From positions 51,624,753 through 51,688,752 of the forward strand of contig NC_090281.1 in the NCBI RefSeq assembly GCF_037392515.1: a stretch of DNA of 64,000 nucleotides. Direction: 5' to 3'. Source of the stretch: Haliotis asinina. Lineage: Eukaryota; Mollusca; Gastropoda; Lepetellida; Haliotidae. Each line of letters opens with the position of its first letter. The stretch's first letter is position 1. The translations under genes and the position numbers were made by a program. The notes beneath the pieces were generated by a model. It was not told the DNA's origin. It made no database searches and saw only the letters and a program-made list of their open reading frames with translations. Below are positions 1-11,149 of this stretch, in pieces.

Positions 1-36
1 ATTGCTGAGTGTGGTGTAAAACTAAACTCACTCACT
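1..36 (+). mobile_element. SINE-A copy, 3' tail only
   Basis: The window opens inside the conserved 3' tail of the dispersed repeat called SINE-A here (the TTGCTGAGTG block, a GTAAAACTAAACT block, then ACTC repeats). The rest of the copy lies left of the window. Strand is given with the shared tail as the 3' end. Confidence 0.75.
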
Positions 37-1040
37 TTTTTTATACTGGACCAAGGTACCATATGTTGCTTCATTACAAGGGAATATTGATCCCAAGATA
101 CGCACCTCACCTCACTTTGTGAAAGATGAACCATGCTTACATTATTCCATGTTGTTAATTGTTTCATTGTATTACTTGACTGTTTTGTACCAATATCAGG
201 GTTTTGGTCACTTAGTCCACTTTGGTGGTATAGTGGATAAAGCTTCTACTTGGAGTGTGAAAGGTCACTGTATTGTCTTTACTGGACTTAATCGTTAAAT
301 TTCCACCATTGAACACCTCCAGAGAAAATATGCTGGCAAACAAAAAAAAGGATGATGCATTACATGGGTATAGCAGTCTTGTCAGTCATGTATCTTTCAG
401 ATAACCTTAAGTCTCAATATGCTTAAAACTTTCATGTATGATCGAAATGTTTGAACAACTGGTATGGAATAAAGATATATTTTGTCATTTGGAATGATTG
501 TCTGTGTTGTACATAGCACTCTTAATTATGACCATGGGCTGAAAACACTCAGAGACAAATACAGATATGGGAACAAATCCCCATGGTCAGAAATATTAAG
601 GTGATGACTATTTGTATCCTCAGTCTGATGGAACTGGTAATTGTTTAGAGCTTCAAGGACACGAAGAAGTAATGAGATACATTCATGAGAATGACGCTAG
701 CATGCCACTCATGACAGGAGACCAAATGACCAGCCATAGAGGAGGGGTAGTGTAGCAAAAATACAGGTACAATCACTATTTACCTTGATGGGGATGAGGC
801 AACAGTAGCATAGATTAGACACCAGATGGGTGAAAAGGGACCAGTTAGTTTTCCAAATGTCAACCAAAGACTGGCATGTACTGCATTACCGTTTCTGTTC
901 CTGTAGTAGGTGATGTTCCTTCTCTTCCAATTCATGGTTTATTAGAGAGAGATGTTTAGAAACTGGCAGCCATGGAAGGTCAACATGACTCATTTATCCA
1001 GTTAAACATATCAGAAATAATTTTTTCATTTGGTGATAGA
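37..1040. other. Unassigned flank, possible 3' UTR of a leftward gene
   Basis: No coding frame or repeat family recognised. An AATAAA hexamer sits near position 468, followed by a T-rich stretch, so the left part could be the 3' UTR of a plus-strand gene outside the window. This is inference from one common hexamer only. Confidence 0.2.
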
Positions 1041-1295
1041 CCCGTGAAGATCTGGGGTTAAACAGATCTTCAGTAACCCATGCTTGCCACAAAAGGCGAG
1101 TATGTTTGTCTTAAGAAGTGACTAACGTGATCGGGTGGTCAGGCTCGCTGACATGGTTGACACGTCTTCGGTTCCCAATTGCACAGGTCGATGCTCATGC
1201 TGTTTATCACTGGCTTTTCTGGTCCAGACTCGATTATTTGCAGACATAGAGCTGGAACATTGCCGAGTTCGGTGCAAAACTAAACTAACTCACTA
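1041..1295 (+). mobile_element. SINE-A copy, near full length
   Basis: Runs from a CCCGTGAAG start through the internal landmarks CATGCTTGCC, GATCGGGTGGTCAGGCTCGC and CTGGTCCAGACTCGATTATT to the tail ending in CTCACTAA. It aligns end to end with the copy at 1512-1766 and with the reverse copies near 11.6 and 16.2 kb. Confidence 0.85.
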
Positions 1296-1511
1296 ATTTG
1301 GTGATATGAATTCTGTTGCAGATTTCTTATTGGACAGATATTGATAAAACGGATTAAATACAATTGTAGTCAGGGTTAGACTTCTCAGAATATAAACTGT
1401 GGGCTAGAGAATGTGAACACCCTTATTCGATAAATTCAAAGCAAAGCATTAAATCATTATGGAACATTGTGATTTGGACTGTGAAAAAAACACTCGCTGC
1501 CAATTTCGTAC

Positions 1512-1766
1512 CACCCGTGAAGGTCCCGGGGTAGAACAGGCCTTCAGCAACCCATGCTTGCCGTAAAAAGGCTACTATGCTTGTCGTAAGAGGCGACTAA
1601 CAAGATCGGGTGGTCAGGCTCGCTGACATGTCATCGGTTCCGAATTGCGCAGATCGATGCTTATGTTGTTGATCACTGGATTGTCTGGTCCAGACTCGAT
1701 TATTTACAGACCGCCGCCATAGAGCTGGAATATTGCTTAGTGCGGCGTAAAACTAAACTCACTCAC
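1512..1766 (+). mobile_element. SINE-A copy, near full length
   Basis: One of the best preserved copies: CCCGTGAAGGTCCCGGGGT start, then CATGCTTGCC, the AGGCGACTA repeat pair, GATCGGGTGGTCAGG, a CTGGTCCAGACTCG block and the GCGGCGTAAAACTAAACTC tail. A Pol III B-box is not obvious, so the origin of its head is uncertain. Confidence 0.88.
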
Positions 1767-2236
1767 ACAATTTCGTACCAGCCAGGGACTTATAGTCTTT
1801 GCCCAGTGCAACCTACGGCGACTATGTTCCTGGGTCACCACGATGTTCGTCGTTACCATGCAGAGGACGTCGAGCTCTGATACCTGCTGTGCGTGGACGT
1901 CGTAGCACAGTACTTAGACTGATGATATGTCCTAGAGCCGTTGCCGCCGTTTCCGTTGCTGATGGTGTGATATGGTGATCTTTTAAAGATGGGGCATTGG
2001 CCTAGAGACAAACAATATCACCAAGAGAAGTTCGAAAGGATCCAAGAGTAAGTCTTTGATCTTGATGATGGACAGAATCAAGAGGTTTAAGGTAACGTTT
2101 GCTGTATCCACCATAGGCGATGGTGCCATCGGCAAGCTTAGAAGGAATGGGTGTTCACATACGGGGAGGGGCGGTGGGATAGCCTTGCGGTTGAAGCTTT
2201 CGTTGGTCAAGCTGAAGATCTCGTTCCAATTCCCCT
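1767..2236. other. Unassigned, locally GC-richer stretch
   Basis: No recognisable gene. The part near 1790-1970 is richer in CG dinucleotides than its surroundings. Short overlapping open frames on both strands near 1983-2313 show no family features and run into a SINE-B copy. Confidence 0.3.
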
Positions 2237-2331
2237 CGTGGGTACCATGTGTGAAGCCCATTTCTATTGTCTCCAGCTGTGATCTTGCAGGAATGTTGCT
2301 AAAAGCTGTGTAAAACTAAACTCACTCACTC
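2237..2331 (+). mobile_element. SINE-B copy, 5'-truncated
   Basis: Contains the body (GGTACCATGTGTGAAGCCCA) and tail (TTGCTAAAAG, then GTAAAACTAAACTCACTCAC) of the tRNA-derived repeat seen intact at 33979-34148. The tRNA-like head is missing. Confidence 0.75.
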
Positions 2332-4085
2332 AATCTATATAAATGAAGAAGGGTAGATTCAGATTGGTTACTTCTCCACTTGGAGATGGAAACTACTTGA
2401 ATTTATTAGACGAGCATTCACTCTATTTCAAATGTTGCCGAAGGGTCAAATGGAGATCGAAAATTATTACCAAAAACGTGGCCTCCTTCACAATTGTAAC
2501 AGGAGTACACTCTAAAATTAACCCCAGGCCCTTGTAATGTTAATGTTTTGGACACAAGTGGATACAATTGGACACAAGTGGATCCATTTTCTTAATACCA
2601 CTTGTGAATTTTATTTCAACATAACTGCAGTTGTCTTTCAATGGTTTGCATATGTTCCACGACATACATTTTGACGTCATCCAGCAACAGAAACCGATCA
2701 ACTGAATTGTTTAACACTTTTGATAAACGCTCGATGTTTTTATTCAAATATTGTGACAGACAGAATACCGCCTCGGGGCCTTTTAGTGATGATTTGAAGG
2801 GTGGGTATGATCACGTCTAGACATAGGTACCGTAACAATTTATTACAGCATCGCGTCTTGAAGAATGGAATTTCCTAGCTTGATGTCAAAAACGTAACCA
2901 ACAATACATTAAAGTGGCCTCCAAAAATCATTCTGGTAAATGTTTTTGGAGCTCATATGTTTCAGCACACTTAGTAGTATTGTGAGTTTGTTCGAGAGTA
3001 GCATATGGATAGAATACCAAATATTTCATTGTCATTTTTTCCGTTGTCTGAACTGAAATTTTGAAGTTTTCTTTTCTTAGTGATTTTCAGGAGGAATAAT
3101 GTTTTGGGGGTTTTTTTTGTCCAGACGTACATGAGCAGTATTAGCTAGCAACTGGTCCATGTCTTTATGATGTTTAGTGCTAGATTTAGAGCCCCTACCT
3201 TTGAGTTTCTGGGCTATATTCCATACCTTTTATATCAATGTTCGTGACTGACTTTGAATGCATAATTTCGTCCTGCTCAAGGACAGGATATTTTGGATTT
3301 ATTCAAATTGTGGACGACAGGTTGGCGACGGAAATAATCATCAGTTTCTCTCCTTGCATTCATCGCAACAACCATGGTTTTCCCATGTGCTGAATTTCTG
3401 AGTACCCATACACTCGTCAGCGACACCCGTCAGCTATATGTAATTTAGTTCACAGGGAAAACATCTTGTAGCACCAATGGGGGCTGTCTTGTCAATGACA
3501 CGATGGACGTCTCTGAGCCTGACAACCTGAGCCTCCTTAATCGTTTTAATCGCTTGGCACGTTCATAAGCATGTGTTAATATACATGTATTCATACCCCA
3601 GATATAGGGGTTCGTGAGCACCCCTGCGGCCCCCTCTGGATCCGCATATCATATACAATTATTATGTTCAGTCTGTTGATAGTCGTGCCATTAAAGTCCC
3701 ATACATTAACAGTAATTTACGATTATCTTTGCGCTAAGAGAGCTTTGCAAATCTAAAGTACTGTCGAAAACAGAAAAAAAATGTTTTTCGGCCGTTACTC
3801 TGTATCCCTCAAATTTACACACCTGCAAATGGGATATGTCGAAATAACTCACTTTTGCCAAACTGGGCATTCAGTGGGATGCGTGAGAGGATATCCACAA
3901 AAAAACATGTTTACTGGTAAAATCGGGCAAAGGTTAAAAGCAAATAGCTGCTGAAAACAACAGATCAGACTATAGATGGCCGTTAGGTCGCTCAGCCAGG
4001 TAAGACGACGGAAAGTCGACTCATCTGACATGAAATGCCTATTACACGTTTGAGCTGCCTCGGTAAATTATTTACATCTATTTAA
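2332..4085. other. Unassigned AT-rich stretch
   Basis: No gene or known repeat recognised. There is a short direct duplication of the motif GGACACAAGTGGAT near 2552-2583. Short open frames at 2343-2537 and 3849-4031 lack any family signature. Confidence 0.3.
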
Positions 4086-4089
4086 AAAA

Positions 4090-5890
4090 ATCGCCTTACA
4101 AAATTCCTAAACTGTAATACAATTTTATCTGAAGCACAAGCTGGATTTAGAAAAAGGTATTCCATATTTTTACAATTTACCACCTTTCGGAACTGCTAAA
4201 AAGAAGAAAAAAAATTATATCGTGCTTTCATAGAATTCAGGAAAGCCTTTGATACCGTTTGGCGGGTAGGTCTATGGCAAAAATTGATATCAAACAACAT
4301 AACCGGAAAATGCTTCAAAGTTATTCATAACATGTACCAAAATATCAAATCTTGTGTATCATGTGATGGAGTGAAGACCAGTTTTTCCATGTACATCTGG
4401 CGTCCGTCAAGGTGAAAATTTATCACCAATACTATTCACAATATTCCTAAACGATCTCGAATATGACCTAAAAACTGATAACTGTAAAGAAATCGAGTGA
4501 CATCCAGATGATTTTAACAACTGATTAGAAACTATGATAAATCTATTTGTTCTGTTGTATGCCGACGACACCGTTCTACTAGCGTCAGACCCAAATGATT
4601 AACAACATATGTTTGATTGCTTCGACAAATGCTGTAAAACATGGAGACTTAATATAAACACATCCAAAAGAAATATACTTATATTTGGTGGATCAAAAAA
4701 GATTATAAATCCTGTTTCAAAATTGGAAATCACATAACACTGTACGTGCCGTCTTATAAATACCTAGGAATCACAATGCAAGAAAACAATACGTTCCCCT
4801 TAATTAAAAAGAATCTAGCTGAGAAGGCCACCAAAGCTATGTATTTTGTTTTAAGCAAAGGCAGATTACTTAAGTTGTCTTGTGATTGTCAGTTACGATT
4901 ATTCGATTGTTTAGTTGCCCCTCTTCTCCTTTATGGCTGTGAATTGTGGGGCTTTGGTAATAATTCGTGGGTAGAAAATATTCACATAAACTTTCTAAAG
5001 GAACTTCTCTCATTAAAGAAAAGCACCCCCTCATTCATGATTTATGGAGAACTGGGGAGATACCCGACGGAAATTGAAATTAAATCGCGAATGCTTCTCT
5101 TTTTGGGAACACTCGTTTCAGGAAAGGCCTCTAAATTTTCCCTCCAAGTTTAAAAATTACTATATAATGGGTACAACCGTAATATATGTAGCTATAAACG
5201 GATTGCCTGTATTAAGGACAATTTTGACAAAATTGGAATGAGCTATATATGGGCTACACGGGCATGTCCAAATAACAATCATCTTAAAGCTCTTGTAGTA
5301 ACAGACTTCAGGACATCAATATACAGACCTGGATTTCAAACACAGAAAATTCTTCAAGAGGCGCTATGTGTGATATCCTTAAAAACTCTGAATTCAAATA
5401 TGAAGCCTATCTGAATTTATTACATCATAATAATCGGAGGGCGCTACTTAATTTAAAAACCTCAAACCATTATCTGCCACTTGAAACCGGACGATGGATT
5501 AAAAACCCCGGGAATGAAAGATTATGTACTCTCTGTAATGCCAACGATATTGGAGATAAATTTCACGTTTTGTTTATCTGCTCTACTTTGACCCCAGAAA
5601 GAAAAAAAATGTATTAACAGCTATTTCTGCAGAAACCCAAACATGTACAAAATGAACCAGCTATTTTGCTAAAAAAAAACAGGAACAATCAGGAAATTAG
5701 CAATATTCTGCAAAATAATAATGTCTCATTATAAGCAATGCCATCACAAATGATAACCGATAACACACGAGTGTAAAATTGTTTATTAACTGGTTAAATG
5801 AATGTACATACGGCTCATGTCTGAAACCAAGCGATATGTATATATGACCATTTTATGTTTTACAACTGTATTTATCGAATCTTAGGCAAT
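4090..5890 (+). mobile_element. LINE (Jockey/I-superfamily-like), decayed RT and C-terminal fragment
   Basis: Reverse-transcriptase landmarks appear in order across shifted frames: SEAQAGFRK and FRKAFDTVW near 4135-4265, the YADDTVLLAS catalytic box near 4560, then PSYKYLGI at 4746 and ELGRYP near 5050. The C-terminal end at 5366-5617 has a CTLCN...FH...C cysteine-histidine knuckle preceded by LETGRW. These are hallmarks of non-LTR retrotransposons. Many stops and frameshifts break the coding region, the endonuclease and N-terminal RT are absent (5'-truncated), and the 3' end is interrupted by an RTE-type insertion at about 5893. Clade assignment is from memory of motifs. It is dead as an autonomous element. 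Confidence 0.85.
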
Positions 5891-5892
5891 GA

Positions 5893-6710
5893 CGCCTGGC
5901 GGAGCCTATCCCTCTCCAGGCCTGGCCACGGAGGTTCGCCCTGGCCACGGGCACTTAGCCGCTGAAGCTCTTCTGAACCCCTTCCGCCCTGGCCGGTGAT
6001 CTGCTTCTAGGAGATCCTTCGCCCAGTGGTGCAGTGTCAACACCACCCCCTCACGTGGTTTAGCCCGCCAGCTGAAGCGGTGAACCGGGGTGTGACGCTT
6101 GGAGTCAGCACGTGAGAGATTCGGGAGTTGGATGAGGACCAGTGATGTCCGTCCTCCTAACTAGGTAGGAACGGCTGCCGAGCAGCAAAGGTACTACCTC
6201 TATCCAGAGCCCCTTACACTCCTGCGTTCCCTTGTCCACTGTTTTCCTGTATGCTTTTGAAACATGGACCCTTACAGCAGAAATAGAGAAGAGGATTCAG
6301 GCCTCAGAAATGAGATGCTTCAGAAGACTGCTTGGCATTTCTTACAAAAACCACATAACCAATGATTATATCAAAAACAGAATAAGGCAAGCCATTGGTC
6401 CTTATGAAGATGTTCTCACCACAATCAGGAGGCGCAAACTAAAATGGTTCGGTCACGTCACAAGAGGAGAGAGGCTTGCCAAGACAGTGCTCCAGGGAAC
6501 AGTCAGAGAAGGAAGAAACAGAGGAAAACAGACAAAGAGATGGGAAGACAATATCACAGAATGGACAGGATTGAAGATGAGCGAGGTGGTCAAACGTGCG
6601 GAGGACAGGGAAAGATGGAGAGGACTGGTTGACAGGTCAGATGTAGCGCCCCAACGGTAACCGCCATGGGACGACGACGACGACGACGATGATGATGATG
6701 ATGATGAACT
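5893..6710 (+). mobile_element. RTE-type LINE: GC-rich head joined to ORF 3' end, with trinucleotide tail
   Basis: An open frame at 6232-6660 (142 codons) matches the conserved end of RTE-like LINE proteins: FETWTL near the start, LLGISY, RRRKLKWFGHV, then GRNRGKQTKRW and WTGL. It is followed by a (GAC)n(GAT)n tail at 6668-6702, as expected of RTE 3' ends. Upstream, 5893-6225 is strikingly GC-rich and non-coding, and looks like an element 5' region fused to the 3' end. The whole would then be an internally deleted copy, lacking endonuclease and RT core. Position inside the 3' tail of the preceding LINE suggests a nested insertion. Confidence 0.75.
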
Positions 6711-6775
6711 GTGTATAAGTAACCTTGTACCTCTTATGCCGCCGGAGCGTAAATAAAGTTCAGTTCAGTTTCCGA
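6711..6775 (+). mobile_element. LINE 3' tail remnant
   Basis: The stretch ending in GTAAATAAAGTTCAGTTCAG resembles the short direct-repeat 3' terminus of Jockey/I-type LINEs. The piece at about 5850-5905 (AACTGT..., then GCC...CGGAGC) resembles it, so the RTE copy may sit between two parts, or two copies, of one LINE tail. Confidence 0.4.
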
Positions 6776-6993
6776 CTGGAGCAAGGGGTCATCTCAAAGA
6801 TGTTTTGTGATTTTTCATGTGTGTTGAATAATGTCTTACGTGTCTTTCTTTCGTGAAATTTAAGCTGAGATACGTAAAGAAATGTGATACCTGATACCCA
6901 CAGAAAAGCAGCGTATTAAATGTCTCTAAATATATAGGTGGCATGACCACCCGGAGATCGACAGGACTGAATATCATTTGTAAACTGTTGTGA

Positions 6994-7479
6994 TACGCTC
7001 TGTATTTCCCTAGTTTAATTTCCCTAAAGGATTATCATATCTTAGCCGATATCTGTATCCCCCAGCCCGACCCCAAACATCGTCTTTATTTTGACGACCC
7101 CTCTGCCCGTTTCTTTTTAAGGCTAATTAATCAAAAGTCGGTATTTAAACGTGCCCTTTATAACACAATATCTTGCATAAGGTCATGGTTTGTCTCAAGT
7201 AAGTTATATTGGACTGAAAAAAACTGCATTGCTCATTTCTGCACTAATCTCGCCTCAGTAAAGTCCTCCTTTGACGTTTCTTATCTCCTAACCACTGGAA
7301 CTGTACTTAGGGCGAACTCAGTTTACCAGATAGTTCACACTTTAGTTTCGCATATCAACTACACAAACTGGAGAGATAAACGTGATTTTTTTTTCTATTT
7401 CCGACAAATGATCTCACCTTTGTGGGTCATATTCAAAAATATTATATCAGAAGGAAACCCAAGTTCTATGGATAGTTAA
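6994..7479 (+). CDS. Unclassified 161-codon open frame lacking an early ATG
   Basis: A single frame stays open from just after a TGA at 6991 to a TAA at 7477. The first ATG is late (about residue 137), so it would be missed by ATG-based ORF calling. The translation has balanced composition with ARFFLRLINQ, RSWFVSSKLYW and INYTNWRDKRDFF, and is not low-complexity. I do not recognise the family. A pyrimidine-rich CTCTGTATTTCCCTAG just upstream (ends 7013) would serve as a splice acceptor, so this may be a terminal exon starting at 7014. The alternative is a remnant of a mobile-element ORF. A 161-codon open run is unlikely by chance in AT-rich DNA but not impossible. Confidence 0.4.
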   Translation, partial: YALYFPSLISLKDYHILADICIPQPDPKHRLYFDDPSARFFLRLINQKSVFKRALYNTISCIRSWFVSSKLYWTEKNCIAHFCTNLASVKSSFDVSYLLTTGTVLRANSVYQIVHTLVSHINYTNWRDKRDFFFYFRQMISPLWVIFKNIISEGNPSSMDS

Positions 7480-10400
7480 CTTCTTTATTGCAGTATTATC
7501 AGAAGCTGTGAAGAAATTACCTCAGACTGATTCTTATCTATTTCTGTAGTCATTGTGGATCTGAGCAAACTGAATCACTTAATTTGAATAAAAACGTTTC
7601 TTCGAACAATGGACAAGAATGAAGTACTTGACTATATTTAGAATGTTTGGCGCTCCTCAGATTAAGAGGCATGATACTGGTATCACGTGACGGTCAGGTG
7701 ATGTAAACAAGCAGACGGGAATCTGTCGTCTGTCAACATACACTAAAAACAAACACTTTCTTTCAATATGAAAAAAACCAACTGTGAGATGAACTTGAGG
7801 AAATCTAGACATGCTTCAATAAGTCTTCAGCATTTTAGGAAGGGCTACGTTGATAGTAGTTCATATGAATAAAGCCATGGCCTACATCATAGTTCATATG
7901 ACTACAGCCATGGCCTACATCGAGCACACCTTGACCTTGGTAAAGTGCGAAGTCGTCTAGTTATATGATGGACTACGTTGAAAGCTGTTCACGGATCGTG
8001 ATACAGACAATCTGTCTACACTTCGACCGATGAATTCGGCACAGATCGTTGAACTTGCAGTGAAAGGCATCCCCAAAGTCGACTTCGGTTGGAGCATGAA
8101 AGGTAAGTTTAGCCCCGGCGTTACTTCATGACACCGAGGGCTATGATGGGGGAAGAGTTACAGTAAATATCAATGCTGCATTTCCGAACCAGTGAAAAGC
8201 GTTCAGCATCCAAACCAAGTCAAACAGGTGGTGTCAGCTTTCAAGAGTCCACATGAATAGTATTTTCTTACTAGGGTTCGTATTTGCAGTTTTGCTGATA
8301 TAAACTGTAGATCTAGGTACTTGGCAAATTACAGTTACCTATTATGAATAACTGATGATTCAAGGTCTTCATAAACAACAGTAAGAGAGATGAATTTTTA
8401 AAAAATGCTTCTACAGGGTTATGTTCAACAGTTAGAACTAACAAAAAAATGCAGTAATAACCAATAAATTCACCTTTCACAACGGAATACCCATGTCATA
8501 TGGATTCATTTAATGGATCTTACTCTGAAAACCAAAGAGTTCTATTCTCATGAAACTGATGTCTATCTTATTCAAGTTTGGTTGCAGACATGTGGTTTGA
8601 TGTCACTGGTGGCTGTGAATTCGGACAGTTGTACTTCAGTTATTGTAGTTGTTGTGAATTATTGTTATTGTTTGTCTTCCTTAAAATTAGTAGAGGAGAT
8701 TGACCATATTCTGCTACCCAGCAGCTACGTTTGGACAAGAAGGCTTTGTGAAATAACCGACTGACCGACTCATCAGGACTGAAGAAATAATCCAGTTCAG
8801 TCAATGTGGTGGATTGTAGAGCTGGTGATAAATGTACAGGCCACTGACAGGCTGAGATTTTATGCTGGTGTTGACTGCTTGCCCGACTGGACAATGTCTT
8901 GACAGCTTCCATTGTTATGCTGAATTGTAGTTTCAGTATGCAATCCATAGCTGACTTAGTTGAATGGGAATTTTGTGATGTTAGTAACACTACTGATATT
9001 AAATCAGTATTTGCTGCTGAACTAGTACCATAAATTTGGGGACATACCTATGGGACCAGTACAGTCATTTGAATACAAGGCAGGACGTTTCAAATTCTTC
9101 TGACGAAGACTGCCAAACAAGATTTTATTACAACCATGACGATTTCTTTTTGTAACTTGATTTGTGGATTGACAAATGCAAAATACTGAGAAAATGATGA
9201 CTTACATAAAATTTATAGCATAATTGATCAAAATTAAAAAATAAGCACTAATAGACTTGGTTTTCAAAATTCCAGTATCTCACACTAAAATAAAAATGAA
9301 ATTTAAAGTGATTATGAAGTACTACGTACAAAGACAATATAAAAATATAAAGTATTTCACCATTTAGGGAGGTTGTATACTAAGTATCAAACTGTCAAGA
9401 AACTGTTAAATTTGGTATCATTTTGTAGAAACTTGTCCCGAATCTACATAATAAAATGTCACCTCAGCATGTTTTTGACAAACGGTGCCCTTTTCAAGCA
9501 CTCTCTGTGAAAAGTAATATGTCAATAAAAGTAAATAGTTTTTGTGGATATTTCAGTACTCATATAAATAAAGCAGGAACATCAATTTTCAAGTCAGTAT
9601 CTAGGATTTGACACATCAATTAACTTCTAAAAAAGCCCAGTAATTTTTAAAAAAATATTGATTCATCAATGAAAGAGATCATTTATACTAGCAAGTTTTT
9701 TTTCATAAAATAGGTTTTATATAGTACATTCAGTGGGTGAACTAGTCAAAGTGTTTTAAAATTATGTTGTTGGAGGTTTTAAATACATCTCCAATTTATT
9801 CAGTATACCAAAATTATATTTGCTAAGGGGAGATAACTTCCCCAGATTTAGCTGAGGATAAAATGCTTGTCACGTAGTGTGGCCAAAATATCACGAAGTA
9901 TCATTAGATGCATTAAGAAGTGAAATAACCATAGAAAATAAAAATGCATTCCTACTGTCACATCCTGTCACACAGGGTAAGCGTACAAATATTGGTATCA
10001 AACCTCTTTAATCAGTTTAGAACACGTCATGGTTCAACTTTTACTGGGCGAAGTTGAAATTCATGTTTCCACCAAGAAAAAATTCAAACACCAAACTTAA
10101 TTTGAGGGCATAATTCCATAAATGAACACAAAAACAGGTATCGTTAAAAAAAAAGTTCTTGTTAATTCCCCTTTGTTAACTTTATTTTTTTCTAACAATG
10201 TCTAGACCAACAAATAGTATGGGTTTACACTGCTTTTAGCTCCATTGAAGTAATCTCACAGCTGGGGCTACTAAGAATGGGCTCAGACAATTATTGTGCA
10301 TGTGTGTTAAAATAAAAAGCCCCCTCTGTACACAATTTGCCATTGTTCACCTTATGACAAAATCCTTTTCCAGAATGTAATGCACTCAATATTAATTTCA

Positions 10401-11149
10401 ACATGAAAAGCAGTTGATTTTATAATGACTATTTCAGCCGGCCAGTGAGTTCTTTGAAGATGTTATAATCATCCTTTCCAACATTTGTGGTGCACTAACC
10501 ACACTCAAACATGGTAACTATGAAAGTGTGAGTATTATATCAACACCAATGTGGTGTGACTTTGGATTCAGTCACTGTACATCTATACCATATATAAACT
10601 GAAAGAGTCTACCAATACGCAATAGCAGATGACGATCTCTCATGTATTATGCTTACCAAGTCATGTGTCATAATCTTAAAGTAACTTTGAAAAGCGTAAG
10701 CCCTAATCTGTTTAAACTAAGGAACTAATGATGCAATAGAATTGGCTGTGAAACTCATTTGGGTCTGTGCCCCATGAGCCAATGACAAGATCTGAAAAAA
10801 ATCACATTTTCTTTATTCTTGAGAATGGATTTACAATGGCATGAATACGGTAGACATTCCATATTTCAATGGAGACAAAAAAAAAATACATTACATTTAA
10901 AAAAAATGAAAAAGAATTACAAAATGAATTTGTGATCGATTAGCACTTTTTAAAAAAGCTTTGGCCGATGTTACAAACCTAGCACAATTAGCAGACTGGC
11001 AGCAATTGCACATGTCAAATAAAATGCGTAAAAATTCAACACAGGGTCTCAAGTAATGCAGGTTGCTCGGCAAGTTTGATTTGAATGGTGTTCAATGTGA
11101 TAACTTTTACTGTGCATCTTTGGCTGTGCCAAACAGATGTTACTATGGA
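7480..11149. other. AT-rich flank downstream of the RNA-binding gene
   Basis: The right part probably holds the minus-strand gene's 3' UTR; a reverse-strand AATAAA lies near 10812. A short direct repeat of GTTCATATGA with GCCATGGCCTACATC occurs at 7858-7920. A possible small plus-strand exon lies near 7983-8101, open and ending in a GTAAGT donor, but nothing supports it further. No other gene recognised. Confidence 0.35.

Noticed and set aside
8028-8050. GAATTCGGCAC, resembling a cDNA-library EcoRI adapter
   Set aside because: The adapter's remaining bases do not follow and the flanks read as ordinary genomic sequence.
8640-8990. 116-residue minus-strand open frame
   Set aside because: Ends in simple Asn/Gln runs, has no motif or splice support, and overlaps a plus-strand frame equally lacking support.
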